A DNA stretch of 6,199 nt. It comes from an uncultured Alphaproteobacteria bacterium (GTDB lineage: Bacteria > Pseudomonadota > Alphaproteobacteria > RF32 > CAG-239). Position numbers and translations under genes: made by a program. The notes beneath the pieces were generated by a model, which was not told the DNA's origin, did no database searches, and worked only from the letters and a program-made list of their open reading frames with translations. Location: contig CAMOLN010000062.1 of NCBI GenBank assembly GCA_946618745.1, forward strand, positions 1-6,199, read 5' to 3'. Below are positions 1-5,744 of this stretch, in pieces (within the stretch, counting starts at the first letter, position 1; each line of letters opens with the position of its first letter).

Positions 1-766
1 GACATGAAGCTAGACCATCATACAATTTGTGGTGATAACGATTATTTATTACATTTTGAGCCTTTTTATAACATTTCAATGCATCACCGAATTTCATCAT
101 TTTTTGATAAACAAAACCGATAGAAATCCACGCTTGAATTTCGTGACTGTTAATATTCAAAATTTTAGTGAAACACTTAATAGCTGAATTATTGTCACCC
201 ATGAGCTGATAAGTTACACCGATACCATTCCATGCCTTGATATTATTCTTATCGGCTGCTAAAACTTTTTTGAAAAAGGAAATAGCGCGCTCATATTGTT
301 TAAGTTTTTGAAGAGTTACAGCAATACTAAGTAAAGTCTGCGAATGTTTGTTGTCAATTTTCATGGCCTGTTCCAAAACATCCAAAGCTTCTTTGTAAGC
401 AAACATATGCTGTAAAGCAATTGCTTTACCGTTAAGAGCCTCAAGCGATGTTCCGTCAGCGGCAATGGCCTCGTCAAAACATTTTATGGCCTCTTTATAC
501 AAACCACGCATACTTAAAGTAACGCCTTTATTATTAAGCACTTCAACCGATTTCGGGTTAAGCGCTAAAGCTTGATCAAAACAATCAACCGCTTCGGTAT
601 AACGGCTTAATTTTTGATAAGCAAAGCCTTTTGAATTGAGCGATTTCCAAGAATCGGGCTGTTCTTCAATCGCTTTATTAAACTGAACAACAGCTTCCTC
701 GTATTGCCCTTGATCCAGAAGCTCTTGTCCTCTTTTATATGCTGCATTATCGTTTGATTTAACCAT
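1..766 (-). CDS. TPR-repeat protein, N-terminal part (runs off left edge)
   Basis: An open frame reads leftward from ATG at 766-764 through the window edge, giving 255 residues with no stop. After four residues the protein is a tandem array of seven 34-residue TPR units, at about 5-38, 39-72, 73-106, 107-140, 141-174, 175-208 and 209-242. Typical positions are kept: W/L at 4, G/A at 8, Y/L at 11, A at 20, F at 24, A at 27 and often N-P or N-N at the end (for example GFAYQKLSRYTEAVDCFDQA). There is no signal peptide or membrane segment in the visible part, so it is probably cytoplasmic. TPR solenoids bind peptides or proteins; the partner cannot be read from sequence. A purine-rich GAAGAGAG lies just upstream of the ATG as a Shine-Dalgarno-like site. 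It lies 79 bases after the DUF58 gene on the same strand and may be partly co-transcribed with it. The C-terminus, which could carry another domain, is not visible. Confidence 0.9.
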   Translation of the reverse strand, partial: MVKSNDNAAYKRGQELLDQGQYEEAVVQFNKAIEEQPDSWKSLNSKGFAYQKLSRYTEAVDCFDQALALNPKSVEVLNNKGVTLSMRGLYKEAIKCFDEAIAADGTSLEALNGKAIALQHMFAYKEALDVLEQAMKIDNKHSQTLLSIAVTLQKLKQYERAISFFKKVLAADKNNIKAWNGIGVTYQLMGDNNSAIKCFTKILNINSHEIQAWISIGFVYQKMMKFGDALKCYKKAQNVINNRYHHKLYDGLASC

Positions 767-808
767 TTTTTTCTCTCTTCATAATGTTCAAAATAATTTA
801 CAATTGTT

Positions 809-837
809 AATCTACCATAATAATCTTTTTTTGTCAA
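809..837 (-). promoter_or_regulatory. Sigma70-type promoter of the TPR gene
   Basis: Read on the minus strand, a perfect -35 TTGACA (837-832) is followed after exactly 17 bases by TAGATT (814-809), a 4-of-6 match to the -10 consensus. Transcription would start near 802, giving a leader of about 35 bases before the ATG at 766. The -35 begins only 8 bases after the DUF58 stop codon. This is the best-scoring promoter by eye in the window. I infer that the TPR gene can be expressed independently of moxR-DUF58. Confidence 0.7.
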
Positions 838-845
838 GTTTCCAT

Positions 846-1793
846 CTAAAATATTTTAAAATTTCCCAATATGCTATAATTTTGCGAAAAATCAATAAGT
901 TGAGCTTTAATTTTCTTACTGAAATCATGCAAACTCTGATTTTTTTCGGCAAAATATTCGCGATAATTTTGGATATAATCACGTCCAGACGAGTCAAAAA
1001 TTAATTTTTCTCCGGCAAATTCGACTTTATATTGCCCGGCCGGCGGCGAGTCTTTTTCTAAATTATCAAACACATTAACCAAAAACAATTGATTATTTCC
1101 TGCCAGATAGGTCAACTCGCGATTATAACGATCATCCCAAAACATCAATGAACTGATAATAAATATTCCGGCACCTTTGGAGGCATTGCGTCTCAACAGT
1201 TTAAGCGATTTTAGGCGCGATTCGCTGTCATTGACATTGTTATTCAGGGATTGTCGTCCGATATCGGATATTTTTTTGCAAATTGCTGCTATATAAGCGC
1301 GATCATTACCTGATTTAAGCACATAAGAATTGGCGCCGTCAAAAATTATGCAACCGAATCGGTCTTTATTGTCTAAAGCCATCCACCCTAAAAAAGCTGC
1401 TAATTTAGATGCGGTAACCGATTTAAGCTCCTGACGGGAACCGAACAACATTATCGGGGATAAATCAAGCCAAGCATAAATTTCCCGGTTACGTTCCTGA
1501 GTATAAATTTTAGTATACGGACTGTTCATACGAGCGGTAACACGCCAATCTATATCACGGACATCATCGCCAAATTGATATTCGCGAATTTCCTCCATTT
1601 CGATTCCCCTGCCCCGAAATGCTGAGCGGATACCGCCACTGTCAATTGATGAGGCTTTTTTATCGCGACTGTTACGCATCATCGGAACATAATGACGCAT
1701 AGCCATAAGCTCGGATAAGTCAGCATATAATCCGTTGCCGGCAGTATAATCATTTTTCTTAAACAGTTCGCTGATTTTTTTTAATTTTATCAC
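846..1793 (-). CDS. DUF58 family protein (vWA-like), MoxR partner
   Basis: This is a 315-residue soluble protein. The DUF58 hallmark is clear at residues 61-101: GRGIEMEEIREYQFGDD, then V-R-D-I-D-W-R, then a conserved basic stretch ending YTQERN. It is followed by a vWA-like fold: the first strand ends in DLSPIM (110-115), then FGS, a K-S helix and DRFGCIIF (144-151). A canonical MIDAS would read DxSxS; here the third position is Ile114, so metal binding may be altered. No transmembrane segment is seen, unlike many DUF58 proteins. The start is GTG at 1793-1791, overlapping the moxR stop in GTGA. The nearest Shine-Dalgarno-like AAGG is about 12-13 bases upstream, so translation is probably coupled to moxR. 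DUF58 proteins are usually encoded beside MoxR ATPases and are thought to help MoxR act on targets; the exact substrate is unknown. The expected Bat-type vWA genes do not follow. Confidence 0.93.
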   Translation of the reverse strand: MIKLKKISELFKKNDYTAGNGLYADLSELMAMRHYVPMMRNSRDKKASSIDSGGIRSAFRGRGIEMEEIREYQFGDDVRDIDWRVTARMNSPYTKIYTQERNREIYAWLDLSPIMLFGSRQELKSVTASKLAAFLGWMALDNKDRFGCIIFDGANSYVLKSGNDRAYIAAICKKISDIGRQSLNNNVNDSESRLKSLKLLRRNASKGAGIFIISSLMFWDDRYNRELTYLAGNNQLFLVNVFDNLEKDSPPAGQYKVEFAGEKLIFDSSGRDYIQNYREYFAEKNQSLHDFSKKIKAQLIDFSQNYSILGNFKIF

Positions 1794-2752
1794 GGCAAAG
1801 CGACCTTTTGTAAAACAGAATCGATAATTTCATCGGAGGTAATACCTTCGGCCTGAGCTTCAAAACTCAAGATAATACGATGACGCAACACATCTTTAAC
1901 CACATCGTGAACATCTTCGGGAGTAACAAAAGTTTTACCTTTAAGCCATGCATTAATGCGTGAGCAACGATCAAGGGCGATAGTGGCACGCGGGCTGGCA
2001 CCGAAGCTGATATAATTTTTAAGCGAAGAATCGTATTTTTCAATTTGGCGGGTAGCAATAATCAACTGAACAATATATTCTTCCAAAGCTTCGCTCATAT
2101 GAATTTGCAAAGCTTCTTGACGAGCCGATAAGATGTCATCAACTGTTACCGTATAATCTGTTTTAACCTCTTGTTGCAGAACCTCGCCGCGAACCAAGCG
2201 CAAAATTTGTTTTTCAGCCTCAGCATCAGGTTGATTGATTTTAACATACATCAGAAAACGATCCAATTGAGCTTCGGGAAGATTATAAGTTCCCTCATGT
2301 TCTATCGGGTTTTGAGTAGCCATAACCATAAACAAATCAGGTAATTGATATCTTTTTCCGCCGACACTGACCTGACGTTCGGCCATTGCTTCCAACAAAG
2401 CTGACTGAACTTTAGCGGGAGCACGATTAATTTCATCAGCTAAAACCAAATTAGCAAAAACAGGCCCTTGGCGAAACTCAAATTTGCCGGTACTGCTTAT
2501 ATATATATCACTACCGGTGATATCCGACGGCAATAAGTCCGGAGTAAATTGAATACGATTATAATCAGCTTTAACCAATGAAGCCAAAGTTTTAACGGCT
2601 TTAGTTTTAGCCAAACCGGGAGCGCCTTCAACCAAAATATTGCCGTCAGCTAACAAAGTTATCAGCAATTTATTGACCAAATCGCTTTGTCCTAAGATTT
2701 TGTTATTCATTATTTTTTGTAATTCAACAATTTTTTCTCTTATTTCAGCCAT
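1790..2752 (-). CDS. moxR: MoxR family AAA+ ATPase
   Basis: This complete 320-residue ATPase has the usual MoxR length. It shows Walker A EGAPGLAKTK (42-51), Walker B LVLADE (102-107) followed by INRAPAKVQSALLEAMAE, sensor 1 ATQNP (145-149), the conserved LPEAQLDRF (158-166) and sensor 2 GASPRA (251-256). The region 112-160, including ERQVSVGG and ATQNPIEHEGTY, is typical of MoxR. The C-terminal AAA lid domain follows (about 205-320). MoxR ATPases act as chaperone-like machines that use ATP to mature or load metal or cofactor into vWA-containing partners. This role is family knowledge and is not proven for this copy. The start is ATG at 2752-2750, with CAGG about 9 bases upstream and AAAAAGG further up. 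The stop overlaps the DUF58 start by four bases, so the two form an operon read leftward. The gene is divergent from uvrD. All catalytic motifs look intact. Confidence 0.95.
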   Translation of the reverse strand: MAEIREKIVELQKIMNNKILGQSDLVNKLLITLLADGNILVEGAPGLAKTKAVKTLASLVKADYNRIQFTPDLLPSDITGSDIYISSTGKFEFRQGPVFANLVLADEINRAPAKVQSALLEAMAERQVSVGGKRYQLPDLFMVMATQNPIEHEGTYNLPEAQLDRFLMYVKINQPDAEAEKQILRLVRGEVLQQEVKTDYTVTVDDILSARQEALQIHMSEALEEYIVQLIIATRQIEKYDSSLKNYISFGASPRATIALDRCSRINAWLKGKTFVTPEDVHDVVKDVLRHRIILSFEAQAEGITSDEIIDSVLQKVALP

Positions 2753-2789
2753 TTTAATTAACCTGCCTTTTTTGATAAAAATTCTAATT

Positions 2790-2817
2790 TTGTTCTTTAT
2801 TTTAAAGTTTATATACT
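2790..2817 (+). promoter_or_regulatory. Candidate promoter of uvrD
   Basis: TTGTTC (2790-2795) is followed after 16 bases by TATACT (2812-2817), a 5-of-6 match to the -10 consensus. The start would be near 2824, leaving about 38 bases before the uvrD ATG. A weak purine-rich AAGAAG lies 8 bases before that ATG. The -35 matches only in its first three bases. The -10 overlaps an inverted repeat and lies within 10 bases of the moxR -10, so the two promoters may compete. Confidence 0.4.
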
Positions 2818-2820
2818 TTA
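2803..2820. repeat. Inverted repeat TAAAGT-N6-ACTTTA between moxR and uvrD
   Basis: Six-base arms TAAAGT (2803-2808) and ACTTTA (2815-2820) flank TTATAT. The right arm covers part of the candidate uvrD -10 and lies just downstream of the candidate moxR -10. The position suits a repressor operator acting on both genes. In a region this AT-rich, a 6-bp arm pair could also occur by chance. Confidence 0.35.
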
Positions 2821-2849
2821 TATATATTGATTAAAAGTTAAAAAAACAA
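2821..2849 (-). promoter_or_regulatory. Candidate promoter of moxR-DUF58
   Basis: On the minus strand TTGTTT (2849-2844) is followed after 17 bases by TATATA (2826-2821). The expected start is near 2814, giving a leader of about 60 bases to the moxR ATG. The region is very AT-rich, so alternative -10 hexamers exist close by and the match is modest. Confidence 0.4.
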
Positions 2850-2861
2850 GAAGATTGAAAC

Positions 2862-5147
2862 ATGGATGATATTTTTTCTTTAGATGATACTGATATAATA
2901 CCTCAGAGCGCGACAATACGTAATTCCGAGCAATTAATGCCGCGGTTTGATTGGTTGGATATACTTAATCCCGAACAACGCAAGGCAGTAGAAACCACTC
3001 AGGGACCTTTGTTGGTGTTATCGGGTGCCGGGACAGGAAAAACCAAAGTATTAACCACCAGATTAGCTTATATTTTAGCCAAAGGTTTGGCGTCTCCGCG
3101 AGAATGTTTAGTGGTAACTTTTACCAATCGGGCGGCTAATGAAATGAAAGAGCGGGTCTTTGCCATGATTGGCGGAGCAGCGTCTGCGGTTTGGTTGGGG
3201 ACTTTTCACAGTATATGTGTGAGGATTTTGCGTGCTCATGCCGAATTGGTTGGTTTAAAAGCTAATTTCACCATTTTAGGAGAAGACGACCAAAAACGAC
3301 TGCTAAAAAAAATATGTCAGGAAAATGGTATTGATGATAAAAAATATCCGGCTCAAGCTTTGTTGGAAAAAATATCGCTGTGGAAAGATAAAGGTTGGAC
3401 ACCGGATAGAATTGCTACCGAGCATAAAGAAACAACTTTGGCAAAAATTTATACTATGTATCAACAAAGATTAAAAGAATTGAACTGCGTTGATTTCGGC
3501 GACATTATTCTCTATGCTTTACAAATTTTGCAACAACATAAGGATATTTTGGAAGTTTATCAAAATCGCTTTAAATATATTATGGTTGATGAATATCAAG
3601 ATACCAACGTCAGCCAATATATGCTGATACGTTTACTCTGTCAAAAACATCGCAATTTGTGCTGTGTCGGTGATGATGACCAATCGATTTATTCGTGGCG
3701 AGGAGCAGAAATTGAAAACATCTTGCGTTTTAATCACGATTTCAGTGATGCACAAACCATCAGATTAGAGCGTAATTATCGTTCTACCGGACATATTTTG
3801 GCGGCTGCCTCACATTTAATCGCCAATAACGAAGGAAGATTGGGTAAAAACCTTAAAGTAGCAGAAAATTCTCCGGCTTTGCGGGTTGATAATACAAAGA
3901 TAAAAGTGGTAAGCACTTATAACGGCGAAGAAGAAGCCGGATTTATTGCTCAAGAAATTGAAAATGCTCGTCATGACGGTTATAGCTATGCACAAATGGC
4001 AGTGTTAGTGCGAACTGCGGCGCAAACGCGCATTTTGGAAGAGAAATTTATTTCCGAAGCTATTCCTTATTTGGTTATCGGCGGGCAGAAATTCTATGAG
4101 CGTGCGGAAATTCGCGATATTATTGCTTATCTCAGAGTGATTTTGCAACCGGATGATGATTTGGCTTTGGAAAGAATTATCAATAAACCGGCTCGAGGGG
4201 TCGGAGCCAAAACAGTGGAAAAATTCCATGACTATGCCAGAGAAAAGCATATTTCAATGTATCAAGCAGTCAGTGAAATGTTAGAGAACGGCACATTAAG
4301 CGGCAAGGTTAAAAATTCAATCAGCGAATTATGGGAGAATTTTGATAATTGGCGCGAACAATCAAAAAATGGAACTCCCAATGACTTAGCTGATGCCGTT
4401 ATTCAAGATTCCGGATATTGGCAAAGCCTTAAAGATGATAGTTCGGCCGAAGCTCCGGGGAGAATGGATAACTTGCGCGAATTGATAAATGTGATGAGCG
4501 ATCATGAACAATATCCTGATTTGGCCTCATTTATGGAACATGTCAGCCTGGTGATGGATAATGAAGAAAATTCCAATGAGAACAAAGTCAGAATAATAAC
4601 CTTACACTCGGCTAAAGGTCTGGAATTTGAAGTTGTGTTCCTGCCGGGGTGGGAAGAAGGATTGTTTCCGCATCAACGTGCACTTGATGAGGGGGAAAAT
4701 GCTTTGGAAGAAGAACGGAGATTAGCTTATGTGGCTATAACCAGAGCAAAACATCGCTTATTTATTTCGATGGCTTTTAATCGCAAGATGTTTGCCGAAT
4801 GGAAAAACAACCTACCCTCACGATTTATTGACGAGTTGCCGGCAGAGCATATTGAGTTGATTAATAAATGTTCTTATTTCGGAGCTAATCGCACAAGTTT
4901 TATTCCTAATTACGGCAAAACCAATCATTATAATGATGATTATGAAGAAAGTTTTTCGGATGGCAGTGATCGATACAGTTACACTCGCCCAAAATATAAA
5001 AGCAATAATTTAGGCAAAAAAGTATTACATCAAACTTTCGGTTACGGAACGATTGTGGCACAAGACGGTAACACCGTGCAAGTTTGTTTCGAAAACGGCG
5101 GAGGTATCAAAAAAATTATGAGCAGCTTCCTTAAGTTTGTCGGTTAA
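2862..5147 (+). CDS. uvrD: UvrD/PcrA-type superfamily 1A DNA helicase
   Basis: This complete 761-residue ATP-dependent 3'-5' DNA helicase would act in nucleotide excision and mismatch repair and in clearing proteins from DNA. All SF1A motifs are visible: Q motif LNPEQRKAV (35-43), Walker A SGAGTGKT (54-61), motif Ia TFTNRAANEMKER (86-98), TFHS (114-117), motif II VDEYQD (242-247), motif III GDDDQSIYSWRG (270-281), motif IV RLERNYRS (301-308), motif V HSAKGLEFE (582-590) with GWEEGLFPHQRA, and motif VI EERRLAYVAITRAKHRL (617-633). A hydrophilic, acidic and Tyr-rich linker (about 680-715) leads to a C-terminal Tudor-like module (about 717-760, with VLHQTFGYGTIV) of the kind that contacts RNA polymerase in UvrD/PcrA. 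An acidic extension of about 30 residues precedes the Q motif. Rep is less likely because of this C-terminal module. No SOS box is seen upstream. The gene is divergent from moxR and convergent with HU. Confidence 0.97.
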   Translation: MDDIFSLDDTDIIPQSATIRNSEQLMPRFDWLDILNPEQRKAVETTQGPLLVLSGAGTGKTKVLTTRLAYILAKGLASPRECLVVTFTNRAANEMKERVFAMIGGAASAVWLGTFHSICVRILRAHAELVGLKANFTILGEDDQKRLLKKICQENGIDDKKYPAQALLEKISLWKDKGWTPDRIATEHKETTLAKIYTMYQQRLKELNCVDFGDIILYALQILQQHKDILEVYQNRFKYIMVDEYQDTNVSQYMLIRLLCQKHRNLCCVGDDDQSIYSWRGAEIENILRFNHDFSDAQTIRLERNYRSTGHILAAASHLIANNEGRLGKNLKVAENSPALRVDNTKIKVVSTYNGEEEAGFIAQEIENARHDGYSYAQMAVLVRTAAQTRILEEKFISEAIPYLVIGGQKFYERAEIRDIIAYLRVILQPDDDLALERIINKPARGVGAKTVEKFHDYAREKHISMYQAVSEMLENGTLSGKVKNSISELWENFDNWREQSKNGTPNDLADAVIQDSGYWQSLKDDSSAEAPGRMDNLRELINVMSDHEQYPDLASFMEHVSLVMDNEENSNENKVRIITLHSAKGLEFEVVFLPGWEEGLFPHQRALDEGENALEEERRLAYVAITRAKHRLFISMAFNRKMFAEWKNNLPSRFIDELPAEHIELINKCSYFGANRTSFIPNYGKTNHYNDDYEESFSDGSDRYSYTRPKYKSNNLGKKVLHQTFGYGTIVAQDGNTVQVCFENGGGIKKIMSSFLKFVG

Positions 5148-5166
5148 TATCTTGGAATTTGCAAAC

Positions 5167-5204
5167 AAAAAACCCCGCCGGAAAAATACCGACGAGGTTT
5201 TTTT
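5167..5204. terminator. Bidirectional Rho-independent terminator between uvrD and HU
   Basis: The arms CCCCGCCGG (5173-5181) and CCGACGAGG (5189-5197) flank a 7-base loop. A-runs precede the left arm and a T7 run (5198-5204) follows the right arm. In the plus-strand RNA two of nine pairs are C-A mismatches. In the minus-strand RNA the same positions become U-G wobbles, so all nine pairs form, followed by U6. The hairpin is therefore better suited to ending the HU transcript, which stops at 5230. It lies 19 bases after the uvrD stop and probably also ends uvrD. Confidence 0.88.
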
Positions 5205-5229
5205 CAGTAAAATAACACTTAAACAGAAA

Positions 5230-5502
5230 TTACTTTACAGCCTTTTTCAACAAAGCACCGGCTCTGAATTTAGGAGCTTTAGAAGCAGCAATTTTAATGG
5301 TTTTGCCGGTAGCAGGATTGCGGCCGTTACGAGCAGCACGCTTAGTTACCGAGTAAGAACCGAAACCGGTAATTTGAACGGTTTCACCTTTTTTCAAAGC
5401 TTTAGTAATGGTAGCAATTTCAGCAGCTAAAACTTTAGAAGCTTGAGCTTTAGAAACACCGGCAGCTTTAGAAACTGCATCTAAATATTCTGTTTTGTTC
5501 AT
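5230..5502 (-). CDS. hup: HU family DNA-binding protein
   Basis: This 90-residue nucleoid protein bends and compacts DNA as a dimer. It shows the HU pattern: an N-terminal helical dimerisation part starting MNKTEYLDAVSKAAGVSKAQ, then GFGSY (46-50), the beta-arm with RNPATG (61-66, Pro63 being the intercalating proline) and the C-terminal APKFRAG (76-82) ending in a Lys-rich tail. The length is exactly that of HU. The frame is open further, to an ATG at 5559, but the 5502 start is chosen because it gives the canonical HU N-terminus and has a strong Shine-Dalgarno GAAAGGA 8 bases upstream; the 19 extra residues resemble no HU start. It could be either HU-alpha or HU-beta type, and an IHF subunit is less likely because the arm motif and length fit HU. 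It is monocistronic by layout, with its own terminator. Confidence 0.96.
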   Translation of the reverse strand: MNKTEYLDAVSKAAGVSKAQASKVLAAEIATITKALKKGETVQITGFGSYSVTKRAARNGRNPATGKTIKIAASKAPKFRAGALLKKAVK

Positions 5503-5510
5503 TTTAATTT

Positions 5511-5517
5511 TCCTTTC
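5511..5517 (-). promoter_or_regulatory. Strong ribosome binding site of HU
   Basis: On the minus strand GAAAGGA (5517-5511) precedes ATG at 5502 with an 8-base spacer. This decides the HU start against the in-frame ATG at 5559, and fits the high expression usual for HU. Confidence 0.85.
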
Positions 5518-5544
5518 ATGGTTATTTTTCAGTGGAGGCGCATT

Positions 5545-5563
5545 AAGCACGGCCTTCATGCTT
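5545..5563 (-). promoter_or_regulatory. Stem-loop in the HU mRNA leader
   Basis: Minus-strand RNA reads AAGCAUG, AAGGC, CGUGCUU: a 7-bp stem with one U-G wobble and a 5-base loop. The same pair would be an A-C mismatch on the plus strand, so the fold favours the HU transcript. If transcription starts about 7 bases after the TATACT at 5577-5572, the hairpin sits at the very 5' end of the mRNA. It would then be 28 bases upstream of the Shine-Dalgarno. A role in mRNA stability is inference. Confidence 0.4.
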
Positions 5564-5571
5564 GATTTTGA

Positions 5572-5594
5572 AGTATATTATATATAAGAGTCAA
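5572..5594 (-). promoter_or_regulatory. HU promoter region with overlapping -10 elements
   Basis: On the minus strand a perfect TATAAT (5582-5577) and an overlapping TATACT (5577-5572) lie about 70 bases upstream of the HU ATG. A TTGACT (5594-5589) is present but only 6 or 11 bases before these -10 elements, too close to pair with either. No good -35 sits at 16-18 bases, so the exact promoter is unsettled and may depend on an activator or an upstream element. Confidence 0.45.
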
Positions 5595-5611
5595 ATAAAA
5601 TATGAATAAAA

Positions 5612-5631
5612 GTGCATTTTTGTGCATATTT
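5612..5631. repeat. Tandem 10-bp direct repeat GTGCATWTTT upstream of HU
   Basis: GTGCATTTTT (5612-5621) is followed immediately by GTGCATATTT (5622-5631), matching at 9 of 10 bases with a period of one helical turn. It lies roughly 45-65 bases upstream of the likely HU start site, where an activator or architectural protein could bind the same DNA face twice. No known regulator is recognised. Confidence 0.5.
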
Positions 5632-5633
5632 TG

Positions 5634-5647
5634 CCCCAATTTAGGGG
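5634..5647. repeat. Short inverted repeat CCCC-AATTTA-GGGG
   Basis: Four G:C pairs flank a 6-base AT centre, standing out in an otherwise AT-rich gap. It lies about 100 bases downstream of the SLOG gene stop, with no U-run after it on the minus strand, so it is a poor terminator. A protein-binding site or chance are both possible. Confidence 0.3.
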
Positions 5648-5714
5648 AATTTTAGCTCATAAAGTCATTAAACACACCTAAAATCGGTATTTTTTTTTAA
5701 ACGAATCGGAAGGA

Positions 5715-5731
5715 TGTAAACGTATTTTACA
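5715..5731. repeat. Inverted repeat TGTAAA-CGTAT-TTTACA
   Basis: Perfect 6-base arms flank a 5-base centre, starting 14 bases after the SLOG gene stop at 5745. As RNA it would be a weak AU-rich stem with no following U-run, so it is not a convincing terminator. As DNA it resembles an operator-type dyad, though no regulator can be named and no nearby start depends on it. Confidence 0.4.
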
Positions 5732-5744
5732 ATAAAAATAAAAT

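Noticed and set aside
607..837. Minus-strand 76-codon frame
   Set aside because: It lies in another frame across the start of the TPR gene and its promoter; the TPR frame has the clear repeat pattern.
804..1004. Short frames on both strands across the DUF58 gene end
   Set aside because: Hydrophobic, AT-driven shadows of the DUF58 coding frame with no family resemblance.
2790..2806. SOS box for uvrD (alphaproteobacterial GTTC-N7-GTTC)
   Set aside because: One GTTC is present at 2792-2795, but the second half is TAAA; no CTG-N10-CAG type box is seen either.
2640..2834. Plus-strand 64-codon frame that looks like a small membrane protein
   Set aside because: It overlaps the start of moxR antisense and the AT-rich promoter gap; its Ile/Leu/Phe-rich tail is what AT-rich DNA gives by chance.
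4005..4250. Minus-strand 81-codon frame inside uvrD
   Set aside because: Antisense to a well-conserved helicase region, without its own signals.
5137..5430. Plus-strand 97-codon frame across the terminator and HU
   Set aside because: It spans the bidirectional terminator and is antisense to HU; the Ser/Phe-rich product mirrors the Ala/Lys codons of HU.
5503..5559. N-terminal extension of HU from ATG 5559
   Set aside because: The extra 19 residues do not fit any HU N-terminus, and the strong Shine-Dalgarno serves ATG 5502.
5676..5698. Plus-strand terminator AAAAT-CGGT-ATTTT followed by T9
   Set aside because: The stem is only AT pairs and no plus-strand gene ends upstream; it is probably chance in AT-rich DNA.
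5708..5720. Plus-strand start GGAAGG-ATG
   Set aside because: The ATG is followed immediately by TAA, so there is no coding frame.
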